Notes: generated by a model not told the origin, from the sequence alone. A stretch of DNA of 39,409 nt from an uncultured Bacilli bacterium (GCA_947627225.1 CANQVB010000005.1:1-39409); one strand, 5' to 3'; counted from the first letter of the stretch, positions 24,832-33,712 are shown. Numbers and translations: made by a program.

Positions 24832-27800
24832 ATGGAATTTTTGAAAGATTTATTTCCCATTTCGCTTCCAAAGTTAGAACATTTCGGTGGACTTACCAAA
24901 GAAGCCTATAGTATTTTTTTAGCTTCGCTTTGTGAAAAAGAAAAACGAAGCGTTTTGGTCGTGACAGCAAGTTTATATGAAGCGAATCTTTTGTATAGTC
25001 AAGTTTCTACGTATGCAGAAAATGTATGCTTGTTTCCGATGGATGACTTTTTAACGAGTGAAGCTGTTGCGATCAGTCCAGATTTAAAATTAACAAGATT
25101 AGAAACACTTTCAAAATTAATGCATTCATCTTGTCAAATTGTGATTACAAATCTGATGGGCTTTTTACGTTATTTGCCATCTCCTGAAATTTATCAAAAA
25201 TCGATTTTAACCCTCCAACAAGGGCAAGAAATTGCGCCACAAGAATTTATTAAAAAATTACATGAAATAGGATATCATCGTGAAATTTTAGTCACCAATA
25301 CAGGAGAAATGGCGGAAAGAGGATTTTTAGTAGATCTTTTTCCTGTTTTTGAAGAACATCCAGTTCGCTTTGAATTTTTTGGTGATACCATTGAATCGAT
25401 TCGTTATTTTGATGAAAAAACACAGAAATCTATTTCTTCCATAAAACAAGTTAAAATCTTTCCCTTCACAGAATTTTTGACAGAAGAGCCTTTAGAAGAG
25501 ATTCCTTCACAGAAACATTTAAAAGAATATGGGGACGTTTATTCTTTGTATCAATATTTACAAGACCCTATTTTAATCTATCATGAGAAGACAGCAATTG
25601 ACGTTTCTTATCAAAATATAGAAGAAGAAAGCTTTACGTACCAAACGACAAAGGATAAAGAATTTCAAGGAAAGTATATGCATTCTCTTTCTTCTTTCGC
25701 AGCGCTTCCATCCCTTTCTTACACCGAAGTTGCAAATAAAGGGGCTTCTTCTTTTTATAACTACGAGGTAAAAACACTTCCTCAGTTTCACGAAGACCAA
25801 GAAGCCATTCAAAAGTGGATTCAAGAAGCGCTTTCAAAAGGAAAAACAGTGGTGGTTGCCTTAAAAAAATACCAACTGGAGCATTTTGCTAAACAAATCT
25901 CACTGAAAACCTATCCAACAACGCTTTCCTCTTTAAAAGAAGGCTGTGTCAACTTAGTTAATCTTGAAATGCAGGCAGGATTTATGTACCAAAACTATAT
26001 CTTTTTAACAGCCTATGAGCTGTTCCGTTCGCAAACGCCTAAGAAAAAATATAAAAACAATTTCAAATATGCAACCAAAATTCAAGATTTAAATAAGCTG
26101 GTCCCAGGTGATTATGTCGTGCATGAGTTTTGTGGAATTGGTGTTTATCAAGGATTAAAAACGCTTGTGCAAAATGGGTTAGAAAAAGATTATGTGGAAG
26201 TAGAATATTTGGATCATGATAAACTGTATATTCCTGTTGAAAAGATTGAATTGTTAAGTAAATATACTGGAAAAGAAGGAATTAGACCGACGATTCATAA
26301 GCTTGGTGGGAATGCTTGGGCAAAGACAAAGGCAAGGATTCGCTCGAAAGTACAGGATATGGCCAAAGAACTTTTAGAGCTTTATGCGAGAAGAGAACGA
26401 CAAAAAGGGTTTGCTTTTTCAAAAGATACTGCACTTCAAATGCAATTTGAACAAGCTTTTCCTTATACGCTGACCCCAGATCAGAAAGAAGCTTTGGTAC
26501 AAATTAAATTGGATATGGAAAACCCACGTCCTATGGACCGGCTTCTTTGTGGAGATGTGGGGTATGGAAAAACAGAAGTTGCCTTTTGTGCTGCTTTTAA
26601 AGCAATTTCGGATAGTAAACAGGTGTTATTTTTGTGTCCTACCACCATTCTTTCCAACCAACATTACCAGAATGCATTGACTCGATTTGAAGGTTTTCCA
26701 GTATCGATTGCGCTTTTGAACCGGTTTACCCCAAGAAAAGAAGTGGTTCGAATTTTAGAAGGACTTAAGAATGGAACAATCGATCTTGTCTTTGGAACGC
26801 ATCGTTTGTTATCCGACGATGTAAAACCAAAAGATTTAGGGTTATTAGTCATCGATGAAGAACAACGTTTTGGTGTTCGCCATAAAGAAAAAATCAAGAC
26901 ATACAAAACCAATGTAGATGTTCTTACGTTAACTGCGACACCCATTCCAAGAACTCTTCAAATGTCTATTGTGGGAATTCGAAGTCTTTCCCTCATCGAA
27001 ACACCTCCCATGGATCGATATCCAATTCAAACTTATGTCTTGGAAGAAAATGATCAAGTCATTCGGGATGCAATCTATAAAGAAATCTCCCGGGGTGGAC
27101 AAGTATTTATTCTCTATAATCGTGTTGAAAGTATTGAACGAAAATTATATAGCTTACAGAATTTAGTCCCAGATGCCAAAATTACGTATGCACATGGACA
27201 AATGACAAAAGAAGAAATTGAAGAGAGAATGTTTGATTTTATCAACCATGCCTATGATGTTTTGCTTTGTACCACGATTATCGAGACAGGAATTGATATT
27301 CCAAATGTAAATACCTTGCTTATTTTCAATGCAGATCAATTTGGACTAAGCCAGCTCTATCAAATTAGAGGACGTGTGGGAAGAAGCAATAAAATTGCAT
27401 ATGCTTATTTGATGTATCAACCTATGAAAGTATTGACAGAAACGGCTGTGAAACGCTTGAATGTAATTAAAGAATTTACAGAACTTGGAAGTGGCTTTTC
27501 TATTGCAACACGGGACTTATCGATTCGAGGGGCAGGAGATATTTTGGGAAGTGAACAAGCAGGATTTATTGATACAGTTGGAATTGATTTATATTTGAAA
27601 ATGCTAAATGAAGAGGTGAAACGCCAAAAAGGAGAAGATGTGGAAGAGGAAATTCCAGAAAAATCCAATCATATGCCTTTACTTAGCGTTGCTACGCATA
27701 TTGGGGATGATTATGTCAAAGAGGATGAGTTAAAAATTGAAATCCATCAAAAGATTAGTGAAGTCCAGGATGAAACCTCATTCCAAGCTATATCGCAAGA

Positions 27801-28125
27801 ATTAGAGGACCGATTTGGAAAATTGCCTGAAGAAGTCATCATTTATATGTACGAAGCGTGGTTTGAGCATCTTGCTAAAAGATTGCCAGTAGAACATGTA
27901 AGACAGTTACGTAACACAATTGAATTACATTTTTCTCAAGAATTTGTAGAAACGATTGACACAGAACAACTTTTTGTAGATGCTTTTCACATTACTACCA
28001 TGTTTCGTTTTAAAAGCAGTAACAACGATTTAACGATTTTACTAGACACCATTCATTTGGAAAAACATCCGGTTATTTATTTGGTTCAAATCTTAGAAGC
28101 ACTTAGAAAGCAAACGAAAAAATGA
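24832..28125 (+). CDS. mfd: Transcription-repair coupling factor
   Basis: A 1097-residue translocase that removes RNA polymerase stalled at DNA damage and recruits UvrA. The N-terminal third is UvrB-like. The RNA-polymerase-interaction domain starts at LVPGDYVVHEFCGIGVYQGL (about residue 420). The helicase core has CGDVGYGKTEVA (Walker A), VIDEEQRFGV (motif II), LTATPIPRTLQMS and QIRGRVGRS. The C-terminal TRCF domain is present. Slightly shorter than Bacillus Mfd (1177). Confidence 0.97.
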   Translation: MEFLKDLFPISLPKLEHFGGLTKEAYSIFLASLCEKEKRSVLVVTASLYEANLLYSQVSTYAENVCLFPMDDFLTSEAVAISPDLKLTRLETLSKLMHSSCQIVITNLMGFLRYLPSPEIYQKSILTLQQGQEIAPQEFIKKLHEIGYHREILVTNTGEMAERGFLVDLFPVFEEHPVRFEFFGDTIESIRYFDEKTQKSISSIKQVKIFPFTEFLTEEPLEEIPSQKHLKEYGDVYSLYQYLQDPILIYHEKTAIDVSYQNIEEESFTYQTTKDKEFQGKYMHSLSSFAALPSLSYTEVANKGASSFYNYEVKTLPQFHEDQEAIQKWIQEALSKGKTVVVALKKYQLEHFAKQISLKTYPTTLSSLKEGCVNLVNLEMQAGFMYQNYIFLTAYELFRSQTPKKKYKNNFKYATKIQDLNKLVPGDYVVHEFCGIGVYQGLKTLVQNGLEKDYVEVEYLDHDKLYIPVEKIELLSKYTGKEGIRPTIHKLGGNAWAKTKARIRSKVQDMAKELLELYARRERQKGFAFSKDTALQMQFEQAFPYTLTPDQKEALVQIKLDMENPRPMDRLLCGDVGYGKTEVAFCAAFKAISDSKQVLFLCPTTILSNQHYQNALTRFEGFPVSIALLNRFTPRKEVVRILEGLKNGTIDLVFGTHRLLSDDVKPKDLGLLVIDEEQRFGVRHKEKIKTYKTNVDVLTLTATPIPRTLQMSIVGIRSLSLIETPPMDRYPIQTYVLEENDQVIRDAIYKEISRGGQVFILYNRVESIERKLYSLQNLVPDAKITYAHGQMTKEEIEERMFDFINHAYDVLLCTTIIETGIDIPNVNTLLIFNADQFGLSQLYQIRGRVGRSNKIAYAYLMYQPMKVLTETAVKRLNVIKEFTELGSGFSIATRDLSIRGAGDILGSEQAGFIDTVGIDLYLKMLNEEVKRQKGEDVEEEIPEKSNHMPLLSVATHIGDDYVKEDELKIEIHQKISEVQDETSFQAISQELEDRFGKLPEEVIIYMYEAWFEHLAKRLPVEHVRQLRNTIELHFSQEFVETIDTEQLFVDAFHITTMFRFKSSNNDLTILLDTIHLEKHPVIYLVQILEALRKQTKK

Positions 28126-28128
28126 CCC

Positions 28129-28157
28129 TTGAAAAAATAAAGAGGTCTTGTTATTCT
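28129..28157 (+). promoter_or_regulatory. promoter for the unknown gene after mfd
   Basis: TTGAAA (28129-28134), a 17-bp spacer and an extended -10 TGTTATTCT, starting at the mfd stop codon. Confidence 0.6.
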
Positions 28158-28172
28158 AATATAGGTGATGCT

Positions 28173-28820
28173 ATGAATAATAGTATAGAAGCCTATCAAC
28201 AGGCACATAGAGAAAATTATTATCATGCAATTCGAGAATTAATTCATAAGAACACGGAAGCGTTCATTTATGACGATTTGTTTTCTCTTTTCGAAAAACC
28301 TCCATTAGATTCTATGGATGTCATTAAAAATGAATTATTATCGCTTGCCAAAGCCAATCAACTTTTATTGAAGACAGAGGTTGTAACAGAACAAACAGAA
28401 CTTTTTTGGAAAACCATGAAAAAACAACTCCAAAAAATAGGGAAAGAGCGTGAAACATGCCTTTTAGATAAACTGAAACCATTTTGTAAAGAAGAAACAG
28501 ACACCATTCGTATTCTAAAAAAGGATTTAGTAGACCTAGATAAAAGGTTGAAAAAAAATTTAGAAACAGCTTTGAAAGAGACAGGAAAGCAAATCTTATT
28601 TGAAAACCTTCCCACTTTTTTTGAAAAGAAGGATGCAAAGCTACCTACCGCATCCATCCAAAAAGCAGTTCTTTTGTTTTGTGAAAAGAAATATCCTAAA
28701 TATATCTTAGAAAAGTTCGATGTGAAAATTTTAGTGAAGGATACAACTTTATTAAATGTTTTGAAAGAACAAACAGAACGCTATTTATTTACAAAAGAAA
28801 ATTCCCATCTTTTTGATTAG
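28173..28820 (+). CDS. unrecognised charged cytoplasmic protein
   Basis: A 215-residue protein I do not recognise. No signal peptide or membrane segment is visible. It is Lys/Glu/Leu-rich with long predicted helices (for example LKKDLVDLDKRLKKNLETALKE is heptad-like), so a coiled-coil or helical-bundle fold is likely. Only four cysteines or so are scattered along it. The start is the ATG at 28173, with AGGTGATGCT; a longer frame overlapping mfd by four bases is possible. It has its own promoter and terminator. In Bacillus mfd is followed by spoVT, so this is an insertion in that order. Confidence 0.75.
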   Translation: MNNSIEAYQQAHRENYYHAIRELIHKNTEAFIYDDLFSLFEKPPLDSMDVIKNELLSLAKANQLLLKTEVVTEQTELFWKTMKKQLQKIGKERETCLLDKLKPFCKEETDTIRILKKDLVDLDKRLKKNLETALKETGKQILFENLPTFFEKKDAKLPTASIQKAVLLFCEKKYPKYILEKFDVKILVKDTTLLNVLKEQTERYLFTKENSHLFD

Positions 28821-28842
28821 CTCTATAGAGCTTTTTCTTTTT
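28819..28842 (+). terminator. terminator after the unknown gene
   Basis: AGCTC (28819-28823) pairs with GAGCT (28828-28832), followed by TTTTCTTTTT. Confidence 0.75.
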
Positions 28843-28909
28843 GCATAAAAAAGAAATGCTCTAGCAAAGATCGCGATTGTTTAAACAAAATTGATTTTCT
28901 TTAAAGAAC

Positions 28910-28933
28910 AGCACTTTTAGGGTGCTTTTTTTG
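28910..28933 (+). terminator. second, isolated terminator
   Basis: AGCAC (28910-28914) pairs with GTGCT (28922-28926), followed by seven T. It ends a stretch of about 70 nt without a gene that begins after another terminator. Confidence 0.65.
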
Positions 28934-28980
28934 CTTAAGTACTGGAAATAATTACCAAAGGATTTCTAGCGCTAAAAGTT

Positions 28981-28986
28981 TATAAT
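28981..28986 (+). promoter_or_regulatory. possible -10 for spoVT
   Basis: TATAAT about 70 nt before the spoVT start, with no convincing sigma-A -35. In Bacillus spoVT uses sigma-G; I could not confirm such elements here. Confidence 0.35.
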
Positions 28987-29058
28987 ATATATAGAGAAAA
29001 AATTGTATAAGCCAAAGAAAAATGGAAAACAATAATTGTAGATGGGAAGGGTGATTAA

Positions 29059-29589
29059 ATGAAAACAACGGGTGTTGTGCGAAAAATAGATGATTTAGGT
29101 AGGATTGTTATTCCAAAAGAAATTCGTCGAACTTTAAAAATCAGAGACGGTGAATCTTTAGAAATTTTTGTAGATAAAGAAATGATTACCTTAAAAAAAT
29201 ATTCTACAATGGAAGATTTTCAAGAAGTAACAAAGAAATTACTCGATGCAGTTTCTAATACAACTTCCAAAAATATTTATGTAACGGACAGAGATAAATT
29301 TATTGCAGGAAGTGGAGATTTAAGAAAAAAGTTTTTAAATCAACCAATTTCTTCTTATTTAGAAGAGGTTTTAAAAGATTGTGAAAACATCATTTCAAAG
29401 GAAATGAAAACAACAGAATTGATGGCGGGTGTTTCGGAACCGTATGCGTTTGCATTGAGCCCTATTTTAGCAGAGGGTGTTGCGATTGGACTTGTGCTCA
29501 TTTTCTCACAAACAAAACCAATTTCAGAAGATGATGCGATTATGGCAAATATTGTTTCACAGTTTCTTTCAAAATATGTTGAAGAATAA
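29059..29589 (+). CDS. spoVT: SpoVT, AbrB-family sporulation regulator
   Basis: A 176-residue two-domain regulator. The N-terminal AbrB-type swapped-hairpin DNA-binding domain is MKTTGVVRKIDDLGRIVIPK through about residue 50. The rest is a GAF-like sensor domain, with YVTDRDKFIAGSGD, VSEPYAFALSPI and GVAIGLVLIFS. In Bacillus it adjusts forespore gene expression. AAGGGTGATTAA precedes the ATG. Position after mfd (one gene removed) matches Bacillus. Confidence 0.93.
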   Translation: MKTTGVVRKIDDLGRIVIPKEIRRTLKIRDGESLEIFVDKEMITLKKYSTMEDFQEVTKKLLDAVSNTTSKNIYVTDRDKFIAGSGDLRKKFLNQPISSYLEEVLKDCENIISKEMKTTELMAGVSEPYAFALSPILAEGVAIGLVLIFSQTKPISEDDAIMANIVSQFLSKYVEE

Positions 29590-29608
29590 ATCTTTTTTGT
29601 GATATAAT
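29579..29608 (+). promoter_or_regulatory. promoter of the metG leader
   Basis: TTGAAG (29579-29584), an 18-bp spacer and an extended -10 TGATATAAT (29600-29608). It overlaps the spoVT stop codon. Confidence 0.7.
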
Positions 29609-29611
29609 CTT

Positions 29612-29834
29612 CCTTAAGAGTGATGAGGAAGAGTCTTTTTGTATACACTTTTAAGAGAGCTTCTGGTTGGTGTAAAGAAGAAAGGATAGCAAAAAAGATA
29701 TGGCTTCTGAACTATCTTGTCGATAGGTAGGCAAGGTCGTATACTGGCGTTAACAGTACGAGTGTATAATAAGTTTATTATAAAATAAGGTGGTACCGCC
29801 CAAATGGGTCCTTATGTTATGATAAACTTTTTTT
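29612..29834 (+). promoter_or_regulatory. T-box leader of metG
   Basis: The T-box core AAGGTGGTACCGCC lies at 29787-29800, flanked by AAGG and CCTT arms of the antiterminator. A competing terminator forms from 29771-29790 with 29811-29830 and ends in a T run. Stem I landmarks are visible (AGAGAGC near 29654, GGTTGGTGTAAA near 29665). An ATG at 29700-29702 is the candidate Met specifier codon. Uncharged tRNA-Met would stabilise the antiterminator and allow metG transcription. Confidence 0.88.
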
Positions 29835-29846
29835 GGGAGGAAAAGT

Positions 29847-31382
29847 ATGAAAAACAAGTATTACATTACAACTGCAATCGCATATACAAGTGGAAAACCA
29901 CACATTGGAAATACATATGAGATTGTGCTTGCAGATGCAATCGCAAGGTATCATCGACTGCTAGGAGAAGATGTTTATTTTCAAACAGGTACTGATGAAC
30001 ATGGTATAAAGATTCAAGAAAAAGCAGAAGCAAAAGGAATCAGTCCCCAAGCTTTTGTGGATGATGTAGCAACAGAGATTCAAAGAATTTGGGATTTAAT
30101 GAATACAAGCTATGATCGATTTGTAAGAACAACAAATCCAAAGCATGAAGAAGTTGTTCAAAAAATCTTTAAAAAACTCTATGATCAAGGGGACATCTAT
30201 AAGGGTGAGTACGAAGGAATGTATTGTACGCCATGTGAATCCTTTTTTACGGAAAGTCAGCTTGTCGATGGAAAATGTCCGGATTGTGGAAGGGAAGTAA
30301 AACAAGCCAAAGAAGAGGCCTATTTCTTTAGATTAAGCAAATATCAAAAACGTTTAGAAGAATATATAGAATCACATCCACACTTTATTGAACCGGAAGC
30401 TAGAAAAAATGAAATGATCAATAACTTTCTAAAACCAGGTCTTCAGGACTTGTGTGTTTCTAGAACTACGTTTACGTGGGGCGTTCCTGTTTCTTTTGAT
30501 ACGAAACATGTCGTGTATGTTTGGATTGATGCTTTAACCAATTATATTACTTTCTTAGGGTATGACCCAGATGGAAGCGGGGAGCAATTTAACAAGTATT
30601 GGCCTTGTGACCTGCATCTAATTGGAAAAGATATTTTACGTTTCCATACGCTTTATTGGCCTATTCTTTTAATGGCGCTTGATTTACCTTTACCAAAGCA
30701 AATTTTTGGTCATCCTTGGCTGTTGATGAGTAGTGATAAAATGAGTAAGTCGAAGGGAAATGTTCTTTATGCGGATGAATTAGTTGATTTGTTTGGCGTG
30801 GATGCCGTTCGGTATTATTTACTTCATGAAATTCCGTTTGCGAGTGATGGAAATATTACGATAGACTTAGTCATTGAAAGAACCAATGCAGACCTTGCGA
30901 ATGTTTTGGGAAATTTAGTACAAAGGACCATTTCTATGGCGAGCAAATACTTTGATAAAACCATTCATAAGCGGGAAGAATTTGAAGAAATAGACACACC
31001 ATTCCTTGAAAAAATAGGAAATTTAAACGAGAAAGTGAACAAAAAAATGGAATGTCTTGCAGTAAGTGATGCAATCACAGAAATTTTTGATGTTTTACGT
31101 GCTAGCAACAAATATATAGATGAAACAACACCATGGATCTTAGCAAAAGACGAAGAAAAGAGGGACCGACTTGAAAGTGTTTTATATCATTTATTAGAGT
31201 CAATTCGAGTTTGTGCTGTGTTCTTAGAACCATTTCTTCCAGAAACTTCCAAAGAAATTCTAAGGCAACTGAATACTGAGGATAAAAGTTTTGGCTACGG
31301 TGCGGTTTCTGTCTATCAATTAAATGAACCACAGGTTCTCTTTGCAAGAATTGACAAAGAAAAACTGTCAAAAGATATGTAA
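29847..31382 (+). CDS. metG: Methionyl-tRNA synthetase
   Basis: A 511-residue class I synthetase. ATP-binding motifs are KPHIGNTYE (HIGH motif) and KMSKSKGN. A zinc knuckle is seen in CTPCESFF and CPDCGRE (about residues 127-150). The anticodon-binding helical domain follows. It stops at about 511 residues, so it lacks the C-terminal tRNA-binding domain that Bacillus MetS (664 residues) has. GGGAGGAAAAG precedes the ATG. Confidence 0.97.
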   Translation: MKNKYYITTAIAYTSGKPHIGNTYEIVLADAIARYHRLLGEDVYFQTGTDEHGIKIQEKAEAKGISPQAFVDDVATEIQRIWDLMNTSYDRFVRTTNPKHEEVVQKIFKKLYDQGDIYKGEYEGMYCTPCESFFTESQLVDGKCPDCGREVKQAKEEAYFFRLSKYQKRLEEYIESHPHFIEPEARKNEMINNFLKPGLQDLCVSRTTFTWGVPVSFDTKHVVYVWIDALTNYITFLGYDPDGSGEQFNKYWPCDLHLIGKDILRFHTLYWPILLMALDLPLPKQIFGHPWLLMSSDKMSKSKGNVLYADELVDLFGVDAVRYYLLHEIPFASDGNITIDLVIERTNADLANVLGNLVQRTISMASKYFDKTIHKREEFEEIDTPFLEKIGNLNEKVNKKMECLAVSDAITEIFDVLRASNKYIDETTPWILAKDEEKRDRLESVLYHLLESIRVCAVFLEPFLPETSKEILRQLNTEDKSFGYGAVSVYQLNEPQVLFARIDKEKLSKDM

Positions 31383-31400
31383 AATATTGAAAAAGAAGAG

Positions 31401-31427
31401 AAAAAGGAACGAAGTGGTTTCTTTTTT
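31401..31427 (+). terminator. metG terminator
   Basis: AAAAAGGAAC (31401-31410) pairs with GTTTCTTTTT (31417-31426) with one G-T pair, ending in T. Confidence 0.75.
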
Positions 31428-31428
31428 A

Positions 31429-31437
31429 TGATATTCT
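31429..31437 (+). promoter_or_regulatory. extended -10 upstream of the small membrane ORF
   Basis: TGATATTCT just after the metG terminator. Weak -35. Confidence 0.45.
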
Positions 31438-31489
31438 AAAAAGGCAGTATTGTAGTTCAAAGTATTTGTAGTAATAGAAAGGAAAGCAA

Positions 31490-31660
31490 ATGCAAAAGAT
31501 AATCATGAGATTTCGAAAACGGTGCTTTGTCTTTATAGGAACGATACTGCTTCTTATATTTTCAATCTTAGAAGAGAAAAACATCTTAGATTTAGGATAT
31601 TTATGCTTGTTTTCAATTTATGCAATCCGTTTTCATATCTCAAAAAATTATCAGGACTAG
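31490..31660 (+). CDS. small membrane protein, 56 residues
   Basis: A short frame with AAAGGAAAG just upstream of the ATG encodes MQKIIMRFRKRCFVFIGTIL followed by more hydrophobic sequence. A basic N-terminus precedes one hydrophobic segment (about residues 12-27), then a short polar linker and a second (about 34-48), and a basic end. Two-pass topology is likely. It is bounded by a promoter-like -10 and by a terminator that starts at its stop codon. I recognise no family; the gene could be real or a chance frame. Confidence 0.5.
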   Translation: MQKIIMRFRKRCFVFIGTILLLIFSILEEKNILDLGYLCLFSIYAIRFHISKNYQD

Positions 31661-31692
31661 AAATATCGCACTCATTTGTGATATTTTTATTT
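31661..31692 (+). terminator. terminator after the small membrane ORF
   Basis: AAATATCGCA (31661-31670) pairs with TGTGATATTT (31677-31686) with one G-T pair, followed by TTATTTT. It ends just before the tatD ribosome binding site. Confidence 0.78.
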
Positions 31693-31705
31693 TGGAGATG
31701 AGGAC

Positions 31706-32458
31706 ATGATTGATACACATTGTCATTTTGAAGTTGAAAATGAACAAGAATTTTTAAAAGAGTGCCAAGAAATTCAAGAAGCAGGTGTTTCGAAGATTCT
31801 AGTAAGTTGTTGTACAAAAGAGGAAATCAAGCGTAATGTTCCCTTATTAAAACAAGATGGTTTTCTTTTCCTTGCGTTAGGGTATCACCCAGAAGAAGCT
31901 GGCAAAGTAAGGGAAGAAGATTTAACTGATTTAGAAACAATGATTCAAGAAAATCATGCCCTTGCAATTGGAGAAATTGGACTGGATTATCACTATACGA
32001 AAGAAAAGAAGGAAGAACAAATCCAATTGTTTGAATCCCAGCTTGCCCTTGCAGAAAAATTAAATTTACCTGTTGTTGTACATTCGAGAGATGCCACAAA
32101 AGATACCATAGAATGTTTAAAAAAACATGCTGTAATAGGGGTTATTCATTGTTTTAGTGGAAGCTTAGAAACAGCAAAAGAATATATAAAAATGGGTTTT
32201 TGTCTTGGAATTGGTGGGGTTGTTACATTTCAAAATAGCAACTTAAAAGAAGTGGTCAAAGAACTTCCAATTTCTTCCATAGTATTAGAGACAGATAGTC
32301 CTTATCTTGCCCCTGTTCCTTTTCGGGGAAAGAGAAACAGTCCTAAGTATTTAAAAGAAATTGCAAAACAAATTGCTTTGTTGAAAGACCTTTCCTATGA
32401 AGAAGTGGAAAAGGAAACAACAAAGAACGCACGGAAGATATTTGACTTCCCTTGCTAG
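31706..32458 (+). CDS. tatD: TatD-family metal-dependent DNase
   Basis: A 250-residue TIM-barrel hydrolase. Metal ligands are visible as IDTHCHFE (residues 2-9), GEIGLDYHY, VVHSRDA, IGVIHCFSG and LETDSPYLAP. It corresponds to Bacillus YabD, which follows metS. GGAGATGAGG precedes the ATG. Confidence 0.96.
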   Translation: MIDTHCHFEVENEQEFLKECQEIQEAGVSKILVSCCTKEEIKRNVPLLKQDGFLFLALGYHPEEAGKVREEDLTDLETMIQENHALAIGEIGLDYHYTKEKKEEQIQLFESQLALAEKLNLPVVVHSRDATKDTIECLKKHAVIGVIHCFSGSLETAKEYIKMGFCLGIGGVVTFQNSNLKEVVKELPISSIVLETDSPYLAPVPFRGKRNSPKYLKEIAKQIALLKDLSYEEVEKETTKNARKIFDFPC

Positions 32459-32471
32459 ATAGTGGTATGAT
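32442..32471 (+). promoter_or_regulatory. promoter of the 3D-domain gene
   Basis: TTGACT (32442-32447), an 18-bp spacer and an extended -10 TGGTATGAT (32463-32471), inside and just after the tatD 3' end. Confidence 0.72.
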
Positions 32472-32495
32472 AGTGCTAGTAGTATAGAGGTGCTT

Positions 32496-33092
32496 ATGAA
32501 ACAAAAGCTAAGAAGATATAAACATTATTTTAGTGCCATTGCTTGTCTTTTCCTGTTTGCTGTTATCATTTTATGTGGACAAGGAAAAGAATCCATTAAC
32601 ACATCCAATGTAAACACAGTAAAGTCAATTGCGGCCGTGCATATTGTAGAAAAATATAATGCATTGAAGGAGTCAGCTGGTACAAAAGAAGTGCCTCTTT
32701 ATGACACATTTGAAGAAGCCATTACAAATGCGAAGGAAGGACCTGTTGCATTTGTTGGAAAATTAACTGCATATGGGCCAGACTGCGTCGGTTGTGGAGG
32801 AGGTAGTGCATGTCCTCCAAGACAAGATTTTCGAAATGGTAATATTTATTTCGAAGATCAAACCTATGGAACCGTTAGAGTATTAGCTGCAGATAAACGA
32901 ATTCCATGTGGTAGTATCATTCGTGTTTCCAACATCCGCATTTATAAAGAATCCATTCTTGCAATTGTGATGGATCGTGGCGGAGCTATTCAAAATAATC
33001 ATTTGGATTTGTTATTCACAACAGAAAGCAATCTAGAGGGATTTTCTACACAAAATGATATAAAATTTGAAATTTTAAGATATGGATGGTAG
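32496..33092 (+). CDS. secreted 3D-domain cell-wall protein (YabE/YuiC-like)
   Basis: A 198-residue protein with an N-terminal signal/anchor helix (YFSAIACLFLFAVIILCG). Its C-terminal half is a 3D (three-aspartate) domain: KLTAYGPDCVGCGGG, VRVLAADKRIPCGSIIRV and AIVMDRGGAI...HLDLLF, holding the three aspartates. Such domains occur in peptidoglycan-active proteins such as Bacillus YabE, YocH and YuiC. It fills the yabE position after tatD but lacks G5 and DUF348 repeats. The start is the ATG at 32496 with AGAGGTGCTT. It is followed after 17 bases by the first TasA-like gene, so co-transcription is likely. Confidence 0.85.
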   Translation: MKQKLRRYKHYFSAIACLFLFAVIILCGQGKESINTSNVNTVKSIAAVHIVEKYNALKESAGTKEVPLYDTFEEAITNAKEGPVAFVGKLTAYGPDCVGCGGGSACPPRQDFRNGNIYFEDQTYGTVRVLAADKRIPCGSIIRVSNIRIYKESILAIVMDRGGAIQNNHLDLLFTTESNLEGFSTQNDIKFEILRYGW

Positions 33093-33109
33093 AAAGGGAG
33101 CGTTAGGAT

Positions 33110-33712
33110 ATGGAAAAAGGGAAAATTATTCTTTCAATTTTAGGTATTGCATTTTTGGTTGCCATTGTTTTTGGTAGTACATATGCGATTTTTACCTTTT
33201 CAAAAGCTGGAACGAAAGAAAATAAAATCACAACAGGAACTGTGAGTATGACTTATACAGAAGGCACTGCTGGAATTACATTAACTGATATGGTACCAAT
33301 GGACGATGACACAGGGAAAGCCCGTAGAGGAGCAAACACAAATTTTGAATTTACAGTTTCTGCCACAATCACAGGAACAACCACGATTAATTATGACATT
33401 TATGCAGAAAAAACGACAGGATCTACGCTCGATGAAAAATTTGTAAAAGTATATTTAACGGATGGAGCATATGAATATGGAACAGAAAAAGCAATGTCTG
33501 GCTATACTTCTACGATTCCTGTTTATAGTGAACTTTCTACAATGCCTGGAAATACATCACAAAGGAAGCTTTATTCAGGAACTCTTACAAATAGCAACAC
33601 TTCTCAGCATTTTCGCCTTCGTCTTTGGTTGCTTTCCACTTATACAGATAACACTACTGCTAAGACATTTGGTATCAAAGTAGGTGTTAAAGCTACACAA
33701 AAAGCAAGTTAA
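33110..33712 (+). CDS. TasA/camelysin-like secreted protein 1
   Basis: A 200-residue secreted protein. The N-terminus has a SipW-type signal (ILSILGIAFLVAIVFGSTYA) with cleavage expected after STYA. Next come the family hallmarks: NKITTGTVSMTY, the aspartate-rich DMVPMDDDTGK, FEFTVSATITGTTTINYDIYAEK, TLDEKFVKVYL and a C-terminal FRLRLWL. It lacks Cys, typical of TasA-type donor-strand fibre subunits. It is the least typical of the four at the C-terminal motif. It probably shares a transcript with the 3D-domain gene upstream. Confidence 0.82.
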   Translation: MEKGKIILSILGIAFLVAIVFGSTYAIFTFSKAGTKENKITTGTVSMTYTEGTAGITLTDMVPMDDDTGKARRGANTNFEFTVSATITGTTTINYDIYAEKTTGSTLDEKFVKVYLTDGAYEYGTEKAMSGYTSTIPVYSELSTMPGNTSQRKLYSGTLTNSNTSQHFRLRLWLLSTYTDNTTAKTFGIKVGVKATQKAS

